Part shown: in pieces, positions 47,985-57,437 of the stretch
How positions within the stretch are numbered: position 1 is the stretch's first letter
How the letters are laid out: the number at the start of each line of letters is the position of its first letter
Assembly (NCBI RefSeq): GCF_000988165.1
Contig: NW_020169301.1
Location: 1-64,000 of the forward strand
Direction of reading: 5' to 3'
Length of the DNA: 64,000 nt
From: Vairimorpha ceranae
Lineage: Eukaryota; Microsporidia; Nosematidae
The notes under the pieces: generated by a model
What the model was told of the DNA's origin: nothing
Database searches by the model: none
Seen by the model: the letters and a program-made list of their open reading frames with translations, nothing else
Position numbers and translations under genes: made by a program

Positions 47985-50573
47985 ATGAAAAGAAAGATCA
48001 TTAGGGAAAATAAATGTAAAGAAGAAGTAAATGTGGAAATTATTGAAGAAAAATCGAAACAGACAATCAAATTTATAAATTATAAACTGTATTCCAATCA
48101 TGTAAAATATTTTACTGATGATACTTTATTGTTGTATTTAGACTTTGAATATAATAAAACTAATTTAGATGATTTTTATGTAAGATACTATATATTTGAC
48201 AAATTGCAGGAGAAAAACAATACACTTGAAACATTTTGTAAACAAAAACAAATGTTATATATATTAGCACAACAAAAGTTTAGATATTTTTTAGAAACCT
48301 TTTTATCAAAAAATCGCTGTTTTGAGAAAATGATTTGTTTAGAATCTTATCCTTTTAGAGTTGAAAAATTATTGGAAGAATATGACATTAATTTTTTTTT
48401 AAAGAAAAGAACAAATTTTTTAGAAGAAAAAAATGAATGTTTACCAAAATTAATAGGGCAAAGCACATTTTATGATTTCTCGACAAATACAAAAAACATA
48501 AATAATTTAAATTTGTTGTGTCTTAAACCACCAATTAACATGCTTTTAACAAAAGAACAAAATTCTGACTCGGAAACAGAATATTTAGATGCATCTGAAG
48601 AGACTAATAAAATTAAGACAAATATATTCAAAATTAAAAATGAAATCAAAAAAGCTGATATAAAGGAATATAATAAAGAAATGTTATTTTTTATTGATAA
48701 ATGCATTGAATGTAAAAATAATATAACTGAAATAAGTTTAGATATTAATTTGTGCCCAATTACATATAATGTCAATTTGGGATCTAGGATTTATAATCTA
48801 ATGAAAGTTGATCATGAAAGTGATTTTACTATTTTTGAAGTTTTACAATCTCTTTGTTATTTAACTGATGACCTACAAACATTTATGAAATCTTATAAAG
48901 TTCTTCAAATTAATGGAATAATAATACATCCTTTAACTAAAGTGAAAGAGTTATCACCTATTGATAAGTATGTTATTGTAACAAATATTAGTAATATTGA
49001 TTTAGGAATTGATTCTAAAATTAACAAAAATCGTAATATTTTAGGCTTTAAAAATCTAGGAAATACTTGTTTTATGAATGCTTCTTTACAAGCGATAATC
49101 AATTGTAAAGAATTTTCAGATTACTTTTATTCTTGTGATTTAGACAGGCTTGGAAATCATAAAATTGTGTCTGCTGCCTTTTCAGAACTTATAAAAATGT
49201 TTGATAAAAATTTAGAGTATTTAATACCCAGTAAGTTAAAATATGTAATTGGCAGCAAAGTTGATATTTACAATGAAAAAGATGAACAGGATTCGATGGA
49301 ATTTGTCTTTGATTTACTTAATCTTGTTCATGAAGAGCTTAAATTAAAAAAGAAATCAAAGCTTGAGAATATAGATAGTTATAAAAAATGGCAGATTGAA
49401 AATCAATCAATAGTTACTAGCTTATTTTTTTCAAAAATCAAATCTTCGATTGTTTGTGCAATGTGTAGCAACGAAAGATTTATTTTTGAACCTTGTTTAA
49501 GTTTATCAGTACCAGTACCTCTTGAAAAAAAATATTTTAGCAATATTGTAATATTTTATGAATCTTATAACAGAGTTCCTTTGAAAATATTTGCTGAGGA
49601 AACTCTTACTATTTTTGAATTGAAAATATTATTGTGTGAAGAATATAATGTTACACATAAGATATTATGTTGCCAAATTATGAATAACACAATTAAAGTT
49701 ATTGATGATTTTCAACAACTTAAATGTCTTAAAAGTACATTATTTTGTTATGAATTTATTCAAGAAAATGTAGAAGAATATATTTGGATTAGTATTGATA
49801 GAAAATATTTTTTTTGGACAATTCCTTTTGATTTTTTAATCTTAGGGCGCATACCTAAAAATTGTAATAAAGAAGATGAAAAAACATATAAGCAAAATAT
49901 AATAGATATTGTAAGATATAGACTGGTTCCTTTTATAGATCAAAAAAACATTAATATGTTGTATGGTTCTTTCAATGATATTTTTTACATTAAGCATAAA
50001 AAAATACAATCTAGTTCAAAAAGCATATTAAACAGATCTCAATGCTTTTTACAAATTTCTAATGCAAATTATATTTCTTTATTTGGTCCTAACTTTCAGC
50101 CTATAAATAATATGATACATCTAGTATCTGATAAAATAGATTTAATCAATTGCTTAAACCTTTTTTTAGAAAAAGAATATATTTTTGGAGATGATAAGCA
50201 GTTTTGTAAAAAGTGCAATCAACACACTATACATTACAAAGATACAGATCTGGATTTACTTCCTAAATATTTAATAATTCAGTTAAAACGATTTCGATTT
50301 AATGGTGTTGATTTCGAGAAAATAGGTACATTTGTTGATTTTGAAATGGGTGTTTTTTATATAAAAAAGTGTAAATATAAAATTATTAGTATTATAAATC
50401 ATATCTCTCCATCTGGTGGATATGCTTTTAGAAGTGTAGGGTCTAACGGTCACTATACTGCGTATATTAGACATCAGAATGATTGGTTTCATTGTAATGA
50501 TCACATTATTACAAAGGTTTCAGAAGTTAAAAAGGACGACGCGTATATTTTTATACTTGAAAAAATTGAATAG
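47985..50573 (+). CDS. Ubiquitin-specific protease, USP4/15 (Ubp12) type
   Basis: An 862-aa deubiquitinase of the USP class. The Cys box 'GFKNLGNTCFMNAS' carries catalytic Cys362; the His box 'GHYTAYIR' carries His823, followed by 'WFHCNDHI' with the third residue. Zinc-binding CxxC pairs occur in 'CAMC' and 'CKKC'. Between them sits an insert of about 190 residues. It begins 'LSLSVPVPLEKK' and continues with a ubiquitin-like stretch, as in USP4, USP11, USP15 and yeast Ubp12. The N-terminal 330 residues have no sure domain; 'ELSPIDKYVIVTN' may end another ubiquitin fold. CCC is eight bases before the ATG. Confidence 0.88.
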   Translation: MKRKIIRENKCKEEVNVEIIEEKSKQTIKFINYKLYSNHVKYFTDDTLLLYLDFEYNKTNLDDFYVRYYIFDKLQEKNNTLETFCKQKQMLYILAQQKFRYFLETFLSKNRCFEKMICLESYPFRVEKLLEEYDINFFLKKRTNFLEEKNECLPKLIGQSTFYDFSTNTKNINNLNLLCLKPPINMLLTKEQNSDSETEYLDASEETNKIKTNIFKIKNEIKKADIKEYNKEMLFFIDKCIECKNNITEISLDINLCPITYNVNLGSRIYNLMKVDHESDFTIFEVLQSLCYLTDDLQTFMKSYKVLQINGIIIHPLTKVKELSPIDKYVIVTNISNIDLGIDSKINKNRNILGFKNLGNTCFMNASLQAIINCKEFSDYFYSCDLDRLGNHKIVSAAFSELIKMFDKNLEYLIPSKLKYVIGSKVDIYNEKDEQDSMEFVFDLLNLVHEELKLKKKSKLENIDSYKKWQIENQSIVTSLFFSKIKSSIVCAMCSNERFIFEPCLSLSVPVPLEKKYFSNIVIFYESYNRVPLKIFAEETLTIFELKILLCEEYNVTHKILCCQIMNNTIKVIDDFQQLKCLKSTLFCYEFIQENVEEYIWISIDRKYFFWTIPFDFLILGRIPKNCNKEDEKTYKQNIIDIVRYRLVPFIDQKNINMLYGSFNDIFYIKHKKIQSSSKSILNRSQCFLQISNANYISLFGPNFQPINNMIHLVSDKIDLINCLNLFLEKEYIFGDDKQFCKKCNQHTIHYKDTDLDLLPKYLIIQLKRFRFNGVDFEKIGTFVDFEMGVFYIKKCKYKIISIINHISPSGGYAFRSVGSNGHYTAYIRHQNDWFHCNDHIITKVSEVKKDDAYIFILEKIE

Positions 50574-51159
50574 ATTTGTATTTTTAAATTTTCTTCGATA
50601 AGGGTAGTTATTTAGATTTTGCATACAAAGCGATTTTAACTTTAATAATTTTTATTTGTATCAATTATCAACAAACTAACATTTATTAATTTTTTAAATT
50701 GATTTGAAATTAATTGTGCACTTTGCATATAGAAGTTTACGTAATAATACACAAAAACATAATAAATTTATATTGTCTTAAATTTTTATTTATTTTTATT
50801 ATGCATTAATGAAAGATTTCCCAATAACAAATCTTTTATTTTTAAAAGTCGAATACAATTTCCATTTGGTCAAAATATTAGGTTTGTATCTAAGATGATA
50901 TAAAAATTTAATTTTTTTACATATAAATATTATATGAAAATACATATATTCTTCTAAGTTGCTGTACATTTAAGTATAATGAAGGCTTAATATCATACCA
51001 AATAGATTAATAAGCTATTTGTTTTAGAAAAGTGATACACAAATACATGGTAAAGTGTTTTGTAAAATTAATATAACTGTTTGTATTTATACATTCATTT
51101 GAATTGTAATTTCAATTCAAGAAATGAGAAAGATTTAACTTATTTAAATCCCTTCTAGA
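50574..51159. other. AT-rich spacer
   Basis: Between two plus-strand genes; nothing recognisable. A short inverted motif 'TTGAATTGTAATTTCAATTCAA' region at about 51100-51121 lies some 40 bp before the next start (weak hairpin). Confidence 0.4.
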
Positions 51160-54100
51160 ATGCCAAAAATATTCAAATATCTAAAAAAAATTATAAAATC
51201 TAAATTTCACATAAAATGCAAATTTTCAGAGATTAAGAAAATATACAAGGATTTAGAAACAGGAATAAATACCCAATACACAAATTTTATAAATAACATT
51301 TTAGCCTTAGATGATTCTAATATATCAAAATACAAAAAGCTTAAACAATATTGGAATTATAAAATTAATGAACACGATATAGATTTTATAAATAATACTT
51401 TATCACTTGAAGATAAAAAAATGTTTTTAAGAAATGAATTTGTGACAAATCAGAAAGTTTTAATTATTTACAAAAAAGATTTCAAATATTTTTTTAAGCA
51501 TCAGATATACAAGACACCACTTTCCTCACTAACACCTATTTTCAGAGATTATGTTAATTTTAGTACCTTGTACAGTTACAAAAATTTTAATGTTTTAAAT
51601 TTTGATAATCAATTTTTTTTACCGCATGAACAAAGATTAATTACACAAAATACTAATAACGATAGAGAATATATTGATTATAAAGATATACCAGATGATT
51701 TTGACATATTTTTAACTACTAATAATTACGGTTCACTAAATTTTGTGCAAAGGGCTGTGAGCTACACAGCATTATATACTAATGATAATTTTTTAATTTG
51801 TGCACCAACAGGTGTTGGTAAAACATTAATTGCTATAATGACAATTTTTAGACAGTTAAAAAAATGTGGAAATACAAATTGTAGAATAGCGTATGTTGCA
51901 CCTATGAAATCATTGGCAAGTGAAATTTTTACTGTACTGCAAAAAAATTTCGATACTCTTAAAATATATGAATGCACATCTGACACGCATTTATCGAAAT
52001 TTGATATTCTTAATTTTAATATTTTAGTAGGTACACCTGAAAAAATAGAAATTATTATGCGTAATAATTATACTTTAATTTTTAATTTAGTTATATTTGA
52101 TGAGATACATATTTTAAATGAACCTAGAGGATATACTATTGAATCATTAGTAATGCGTATATCACATATTTTTAGTAATAAATGCCGATTAGTAGGCATG
52201 TCGGCAACAATTTACAATTACGAAGATGTAGGTGCATTCTTACAGTGCGCTTCTCACAATATTTTTTATTTTAACGAGGAATATAGGCCTGTGCCTTTGT
52301 TGTATGAGCTTATTCAAAGTTACAACTTTAAAATAGATCTTCTTGATTTATTAAAAGATAGTGTAGGACCTCATCTAATTTTTGTGCATACGAAGCAGGA
52401 TACACTAGAGATAGCAGAATTTTTGAGTAAATATGAGACAAGAAAAAGATCACTAAAATGTTTTATTGAAAATTGTCAAATATGTCAAATAAATACAGAA
52501 AAATTGGATAAGTTTTTTGTTACGGGGATTGGAGTACATCACGCTGGATTATCTAAAGAAGTAAAGTATAAAGTCGAACACTTGTACAAATCGGGAATAT
52601 TAGATATTTTAGTTAGTACTTCTACTTTATCATACGGAGTAAATCTACCAATTCGTACGGTTATTGTATTAGGCACTAAATTTTACAATAAAAATATAGG
52701 AGCTTATGAAGTTTTAAGTAATATGGCCATTAAACAGATGTTAGGTCGTGCAGGAAGAAATTTTTTATCTCAATCAGAAGTTTGTAAAGGCATTGTTATG
52801 TCAGAAACTTTTATTGATTCATTTTTTTATGAACAAACTATAGAAAGTCAATTATTGCATAATCTTTCTAATGTTCTTTTGTCTCAGATTACACATTTAA
52901 AATCATATTCTGAAATGTTTACTTGGTTTACTCGCTCATATTTTTTTATTAGACTTCGTAAATTAAATCAGGATTATTATAAATATTCAATGGATATCTT
53001 GCATACATGCATAAACGATCTTACAGATTGTAAAATGTTAGATAGAAAAAATCAAATAACTTTTATTGGAAGAATTAACTCAAAATATTTAGTAAATTTT
53101 AGAGATACGTACTACGTATACAAAAATATTAAGAATATTATGCTTGATGGTTCACTTTTGGATTTACTTAGTGCATTTCAAGAATTTAAGGATGTAAAGA
53201 TTAAAGACTATCTTGACTGTAATATTTTAATACCCGCTAAAACAGATATTAATAAACTGTATCAATTGTATATATCAGACAATATAGAACAATGTGATAT
53301 TTTAGATGACAATTTGGCAAGAATTTTTAAATGCATGTTAGATATTTCACTCTATAAAAAAGTATATTCTAGTAGATTATTCTTAGAATATTACAAATCT
53401 GCAATATTTAAAGAATGTATTTATAAAAATCCCACAACTTTAAATCTTTCTGTTCAATGCGACTTTTTTGGTAAATTTATTAGATTAAAGATACTTCCCA
53501 TTACAAAACATCAAAAATATTATATATTAATTTACCACGATGACAGGTTATTGATTACAGATATTCTTTATAATCAAAATATTAAATATTATAAGATTCC
53601 TAAACACGCATTTTATGAAATAAATATAATAAATGCAGAAGTTATAAATTCTTCATTTAAAAAAACATTTAAAAGAACAGAAAGTAGTTTAAATTATCGG
53701 GTAATTAAATTAAAAAATAGAATAAAACCACGATTTTTGGAATTCTATGATCAAATTAATTATATAATGAGTCTTATAGATCCAATGTCTTATATTTTAA
53801 TCCCAGATGAAAATATCGCTAAATTTTTTATATCTAAATATAAAAATATAAATAATTTTGATGAGAATGTAAAGAAAGTACATGTTATTGATATATTAGG
53901 TAATATAAAAGATTTTAAAAAATATAAAAAGTACAAAAATGTGTATTTTTACACGAATTATTTGTACATTAAAGTACAAGAAGATGATGGATTTTATCTT
54001 TCATCATCTTCTCTTTACTATATAGATTTAAATATAAAGAACAACATGAATATTAAATCTTTAATACATTTAGTATTTAGTCTACCAGAAATGTTTACAG

Positions 54101-54510
54101 AAATCGTAGATCAAAAATATAAAAAATTTAATGGAAATGAATACGGAATGAATTGTGTACTTTTTTATATGAGTCTTTATGGTTCAGAAGATTTTGATAG
54201 TGCAAATGTAAAATACTGCCTTAAAATAATTTTAGAAAAAGCGAGTAATAGAGGATTCATAAAAACAATGTTAAACATTGTTTTTTTACTACAAAAAATT
54301 AATAAATCAGATTCTAGAACTTTTAATATTAAGAAAAATAATAATTTTGTAGATATAAATTCTAGTCTAGAAAGTAATTTTTACATTTTTAACAATCAGG
54401 GAGAGTATAAATATTTAGAAAATGTTAAAGAAAAAATTGAAATAGAGTTATTTAACGGGACAAATTATATTTTAAGTGATAGATCTACAGGATATGATAT
54501 TATAAATTAA
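51160..54510 (+). CDS. Ski2-like helicase of Brr2/Slh1 type, single cassette
   Basis: An 1116-aa SF2 helicase. Motif I 'APTGVGKT' (215-222), 'APMKSLASEI', DEIH (314-317), 'GMSATIYNYEDVGAFL', 'VHHAGLSKEV', 'STSTLSYGVNLP' and 'QMLGRAGRN' are in the order and wording of Brr2 (U5 snRNP helicase) and Slh1/ASCC3. Those proteins have two cassettes in about 2000 residues; this one has one, followed by a winged-helix and diverged Sec63-like region (about 600-1116). With SmD2 nearby, Brr2, which unwinds U4/U6, is a plausible identity. Slh1 and MER3/HFM1 are alternatives. CCC is seven bases before the ATG. Confidence 0.8.
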   Translation: MPKIFKYLKKIIKSKFHIKCKFSEIKKIYKDLETGINTQYTNFINNILALDDSNISKYKKLKQYWNYKINEHDIDFINNTLSLEDKKMFLRNEFVTNQKVLIIYKKDFKYFFKHQIYKTPLSSLTPIFRDYVNFSTLYSYKNFNVLNFDNQFFLPHEQRLITQNTNNDREYIDYKDIPDDFDIFLTTNNYGSLNFVQRAVSYTALYTNDNFLICAPTGVGKTLIAIMTIFRQLKKCGNTNCRIAYVAPMKSLASEIFTVLQKNFDTLKIYECTSDTHLSKFDILNFNILVGTPEKIEIIMRNNYTLIFNLVIFDEIHILNEPRGYTIESLVMRISHIFSNKCRLVGMSATIYNYEDVGAFLQCASHNIFYFNEEYRPVPLLYELIQSYNFKIDLLDLLKDSVGPHLIFVHTKQDTLEIAEFLSKYETRKRSLKCFIENCQICQINTEKLDKFFVTGIGVHHAGLSKEVKYKVEHLYKSGILDILVSTSTLSYGVNLPIRTVIVLGTKFYNKNIGAYEVLSNMAIKQMLGRAGRNFLSQSEVCKGIVMSETFIDSFFYEQTIESQLLHNLSNVLLSQITHLKSYSEMFTWFTRSYFFIRLRKLNQDYYKYSMDILHTCINDLTDCKMLDRKNQITFIGRINSKYLVNFRDTYYVYKNIKNIMLDGSLLDLLSAFQEFKDVKIKDYLDCNILIPAKTDINKLYQLYISDNIEQCDILDDNLARIFKCMLDISLYKKVYSSRLFLEYYKSAIFKECIYKNPTTLNLSVQCDFFGKFIRLKILPITKHQKYYILIYHDDRLLITDILYNQNIKYYKIPKHAFYEINIINAEVINSSFKKTFKRTESSLNYRVIKLKNRIKPRFLEFYDQINYIMSLIDPMSYILIPDENIAKFFISKYKNINNFDENVKKVHVIDILGNIKDFKKYKKYKNVYFYTNYLYIKVQEDDGFYLSSSSLYYIDLNIKNNMNIKSLIHLVFSLPEMFTEIVDQKYKKFNGNEYGMNCVLFYMSLYGSEDFDSANVKYCLKIILEKASNRGFIKTMLNIVFLLQKINKSDSRTFNIKKNNNFVDINSSLESNFYIFNNQGEYKYLENVKEKIEIELFNGTNYILSDRSTGYDIIN

Positions 54511-54516
54511 AACAAA

Positions 54517-55689
54517 TTAGCTTTTATTTATTTGACAAATCTTTTTTAGTTTTTCAATTTGCACTAAACAATCTTTTTCAAATGCGTGTTCATTTATGTT
54601 ATTGTATAAAATAAGTGACATATCACTATGATTTAATATTCCATTAATTTTTCCATCTAAAATCATTTTTCTTATTTTTTCTTCAATTATCTCTACTTCA
54701 AAATTTAAATTTTTAGAAATAAGTTCTAAATAAACAACAGAATAAGATTCAATAATTTTTATAATATTATTTTCTAACAAAATATCATACAAGTATCCAA
54801 GGTGAGAAAAAAGAAATTCATCACTTTCAAGTATTTGTCGATTATTTTCCATAAGACTAAGATATCTTCGTAAATTTCTATCAGTACAACACTGTCCAAT
54901 TTCTATAAGTAACTTAACTAAATTATCATTCGAATAAGGAGCAGCATTTTTATTTTTAAACAGCATTTCTATTTCATTTTGATTTTTACTTATAATTTTA
55001 CTAAGAATTAAATATCTTAAAGAAACACATGCAAATTCGCATTTTTTGTCAATTGTAAATCCTTCCATTGCTTCTAAAAAATAAGAAAATGCTATTTTAT
55101 AATTTCTTTCATCGCATAAATACATTCCATTTAAAAGATCAATCTGTGCTTGTAGTTCATACGAACAATAAGTACTAACTGCTAAGGCTCTGGCAGCTGT
55201 AAGACTGGCTTTTGCACGATTTGGATTTTTTATCTTGTAAAAGGCTTTAGACTCGTAGACATAAAGGCTTATAAGATTATTTTTATCATCAAATTTTTTA
55301 AGATCTTTTGCAATATCTTTTATTTTCACAAGGGCGTCATGATATTTTCCTAAAAAAATGTACACATAGATTCTCTTACATTCAAGGTCTAGTCTAAGTA
55401 AGTTTTTATTATCCTTTTCAGCCCATAAAATAAGATCATCAAGAACATTAAGCATATTTTCTAATGTTTCATATTCGCAAGGAATCATATTAAATATTTT
55501 TTTAATAATTTTGGTTAACCTAGCAGTTGTAATGTTAGACCAGTATTCCCGTATAGAAGTAATGTTTTCTCTAAGTGCATTATAATTCCTAGTACTAATA
55601 TTGTTTTTTTGAATTTCCAAAAAAGCAATTTCTTTTTCTTCTTGTGAAGAATTTTGATTGCTTATTATTTCTTTTAGTTGTTCAAACAT
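54517..55689 (-). CDS. RPN6: 26S proteasome lid subunit RPN6 (PSMD11)
   Basis: A 390-aa protein with N-terminal helical repeats and a C-terminal PCI domain (about 270-375). 'LRLDLECKRIYVYIFLGKYHDAL' and 'IYVYESKAFYKIKN..RAKASLTAARA' type segments match the Rpn6 pattern 'R..LE.RL..LY.....Y..AL' and 'V.L.ESK.....N..KAKA.LT.AR'. Rpn6 clamps the proteasome lid to the 20S core. The length is slightly below yeast Rpn6 (434 aa). It is convergent with the helicase gene, 6 bp apart. CCCC lies five bases before the ATG. An AATAAA overlaps the last codons. Confidence 0.88.
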   Translation of the reverse strand: MFEQLKEIISNQNSSQEEKEIAFLEIQKNNISTRNYNALRENITSIREYWSNITTARLTKIIKKIFNMIPCEYETLENMLNVLDDLILWAEKDNKNLLRLDLECKRIYVYIFLGKYHDALVKIKDIAKDLKKFDDKNNLISLYVYESKAFYKIKNPNRAKASLTAARALAVSTYCSYELQAQIDLLNGMYLCDERNYKIAFSYFLEAMEGFTIDKKCEFACVSLRYLILSKIISKNQNEIEMLFKNKNAAPYSNDNLVKLLIEIGQCCTDRNLRRYLSLMENNRQILESDEFLFSHLGYLYDILLENNIIKIIESYSVVYLELISKNLNFEVEIIEEKIRKMILDGKINGILNHSDMSLILYNNINEHAFEKDCLVQIEKLKKICQINKS

Positions 55690-55977
55690 TTAAGGGGTAA
55701 TTATTAGAAAGTTTTAAGTTTATTTAAAAAAATACCTAAATAAAATCTATGTTAAAAGGTATAAGTAGATGATTATGGTTTATTTTTGATTTTATATCAA
55801 ATTTTACAAAATTACTTTTTGTTTATTATTGTTAATTTTGATTAAATAAATTATTATAACAACATGTTGAGGGCAATCTAATTTATTTGAAATTTCACTT
55901 TTGTATTTACTGTAATGTAAAACTTTATGTTTTTTTTTCATAATTTAATAAAATTGTCCATGTATAAATAAAAATTT

Positions 55978-56886
55978 TTATTTAAATCTATCTGGTCCTA
56001 AATCAGAAACTTGATTAAATCTATAATTTCTATTTAATTTAGAGATCTTCTGAAAATCTTCATTAGAAAGTTCAAATATTCCTGCATTTTCTTTAATATG
56101 CTCTTCACTCACACTTTTAGGAATAATAAGTATATCTCTCATAATTAACCAACTAAGTATTACCTGTGGAACAGTCTTTTTATATTTCTCTGCTATGGCT
56201 TTAATATCCTTATCATCTTTTAAACTGACGTTATTGGGATTAGGACCGCCTAATGAAGAATAACTCATTACTGTTATTCCATTTTTAAAGCAATAATCGA
56301 CCAATTCATTTTGTGAAAGATAAGGATGAATTTCAAATTGATTTAGCGCAGGTTTAATTCTGCACACATTCAGTATCTTTTGTAAATTTTCAATCCCATG
56401 ATTGGCTACACCTATTGACCTTGTAAGCCCCTTATCAACTAAGGATTCCATTTTTTTCCAAAGCGCAACACCGTCGTATTTTTCTACGATTTTTTGACCA
56501 TTCTCGTTTTCTACAAAGTTAAAATCTTTGTCTGATTTCAGTTTTACAGGCCAGTGCACTAAATATAAATCAAGGTAGTCTAACTGTAAATTGTCTAAAG
56601 TAGTACGCAATCCTTTTTCTGGGTCTTCGTGATATGTATTCCACAATTTTGATGTTATAAATAAATCTTCACGCTTAATAACTTTTTCTTTAATTAATTT
56701 TTTTATTACATTACCAATTAATTTTTCATTTTTGTATATTAAAGCAGTGTCAATATTTCTATATCCATTTTTAATAGCGTTTCGTATCGATTCTTCCATT
56801 TTAGATTCGTCGTTAATCATCCAAGTACCTAAACCTAGCATTGGAATTTCATAGCCACTGTTAAGCTTTACTTTACGATCGAACAT
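55978..56886 (-). CDS. Aldo-keto reductase
   Basis: A 302-aa NAD(P)H-dependent oxidoreductase with a (beta/alpha)8 barrel. The full catalytic tetrad is present: Asp46 and Tyr51 ('NIDTALIYKNE'), Lys80 ('FITSKLW') and His111 ('LVHWP'). 'GIENLQ' and the C-terminal 'IPKSVSEEHIKENAGIFEL' cofactor region also fit AKR families 2-5 (Gre3, Gcy1, prostaglandin F synthase types). Natural substrate unknown; such enzymes reduce sugars and reactive aldehydes. I start at the ATG at 56886, directly after CCC; the longer frame would begin with TTG. Confidence 0.93.
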   Translation of the reverse strand: MFDRKVKLNSGYEIPMLGLGTWMINDESKMEESIRNAIKNGYRNIDTALIYKNEKLIGNVIKKLIKEKVIKREDLFITSKLWNTYHEDPEKGLRTTLDNLQLDYLDLYLVHWPVKLKSDKDFNFVENENGQKIVEKYDGVALWKKMESLVDKGLTRSIGVANHGIENLQKILNVCRIKPALNQFEIHPYLSQNELVDYCFKNGITVMSYSSLGGPNPNNVSLKDDKDIKAIAEKYKKTVPQVILSWLIMRDILIIPKSVSEEHIKENAGIFELSNEDFQKISKLNRNYRFNQVSDLGPDRFK

Positions 56887-57437
56887 GGGTATCAATCATT
56901 AAATTAATAAATACATGCAGATTACCAATCATTATAAAATTGAAAAGGAGATAAATTAAATTTAAAATGATTTGTTGATAAGTTTAATAAATATTTTTAC
57001 TTATAAAGACAATTTAGAATTTATGTTTTTTTATGTTGCAAATTTCTCATAAAAACATCTTATACTTTTTATTATAAATTATGACCAATATCTTTAATTT
57101 TTATCGTTGCAAATTTCTCATAAAAATATCTTATACTTTTTATTATAAATTATTAATGCCTTTAATTAAAACTACAATTATTCATTTTTAATATTGTAAA
57201 CTTTATTTATGTTGTAATACAATAATTTATCAAAGTTTTCTTCTACTGTTAAATATTTAAAAGTCTTTATATCATTCTATAAGCTATAATGTGCATAATT
57301 TTATTTAAATTAATAGAAATGTACAAAACATTATTTTCTTTTTAAAAATTTTATTGCTACTTAATACACAAACATTTTTTAAACTTAATACTAATTTTAT
57401 AACTTTGTAAGATATAATTTTTGTTTATTTTTAACCC
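56887..57437. other. Divergent spacer with a 71-bp duplication
   Basis: AT-rich divergent region between aldo-keto reductase and SEC63. It holds the tandem duplication at 57035-57167 listed next. No gene or RNA is seen. Confidence 0.5.
57035..57167. repeat. Two-copy tandem repeat, period 71 bp
   Basis: Copies begin 'GTTGCAAATTTCTCATAAAA' at 57035 and 57106 and share 'ATCTTATACTTTTTATTATA'. They differ by few bases and are probably a recent duplication. Confidence 0.85.
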
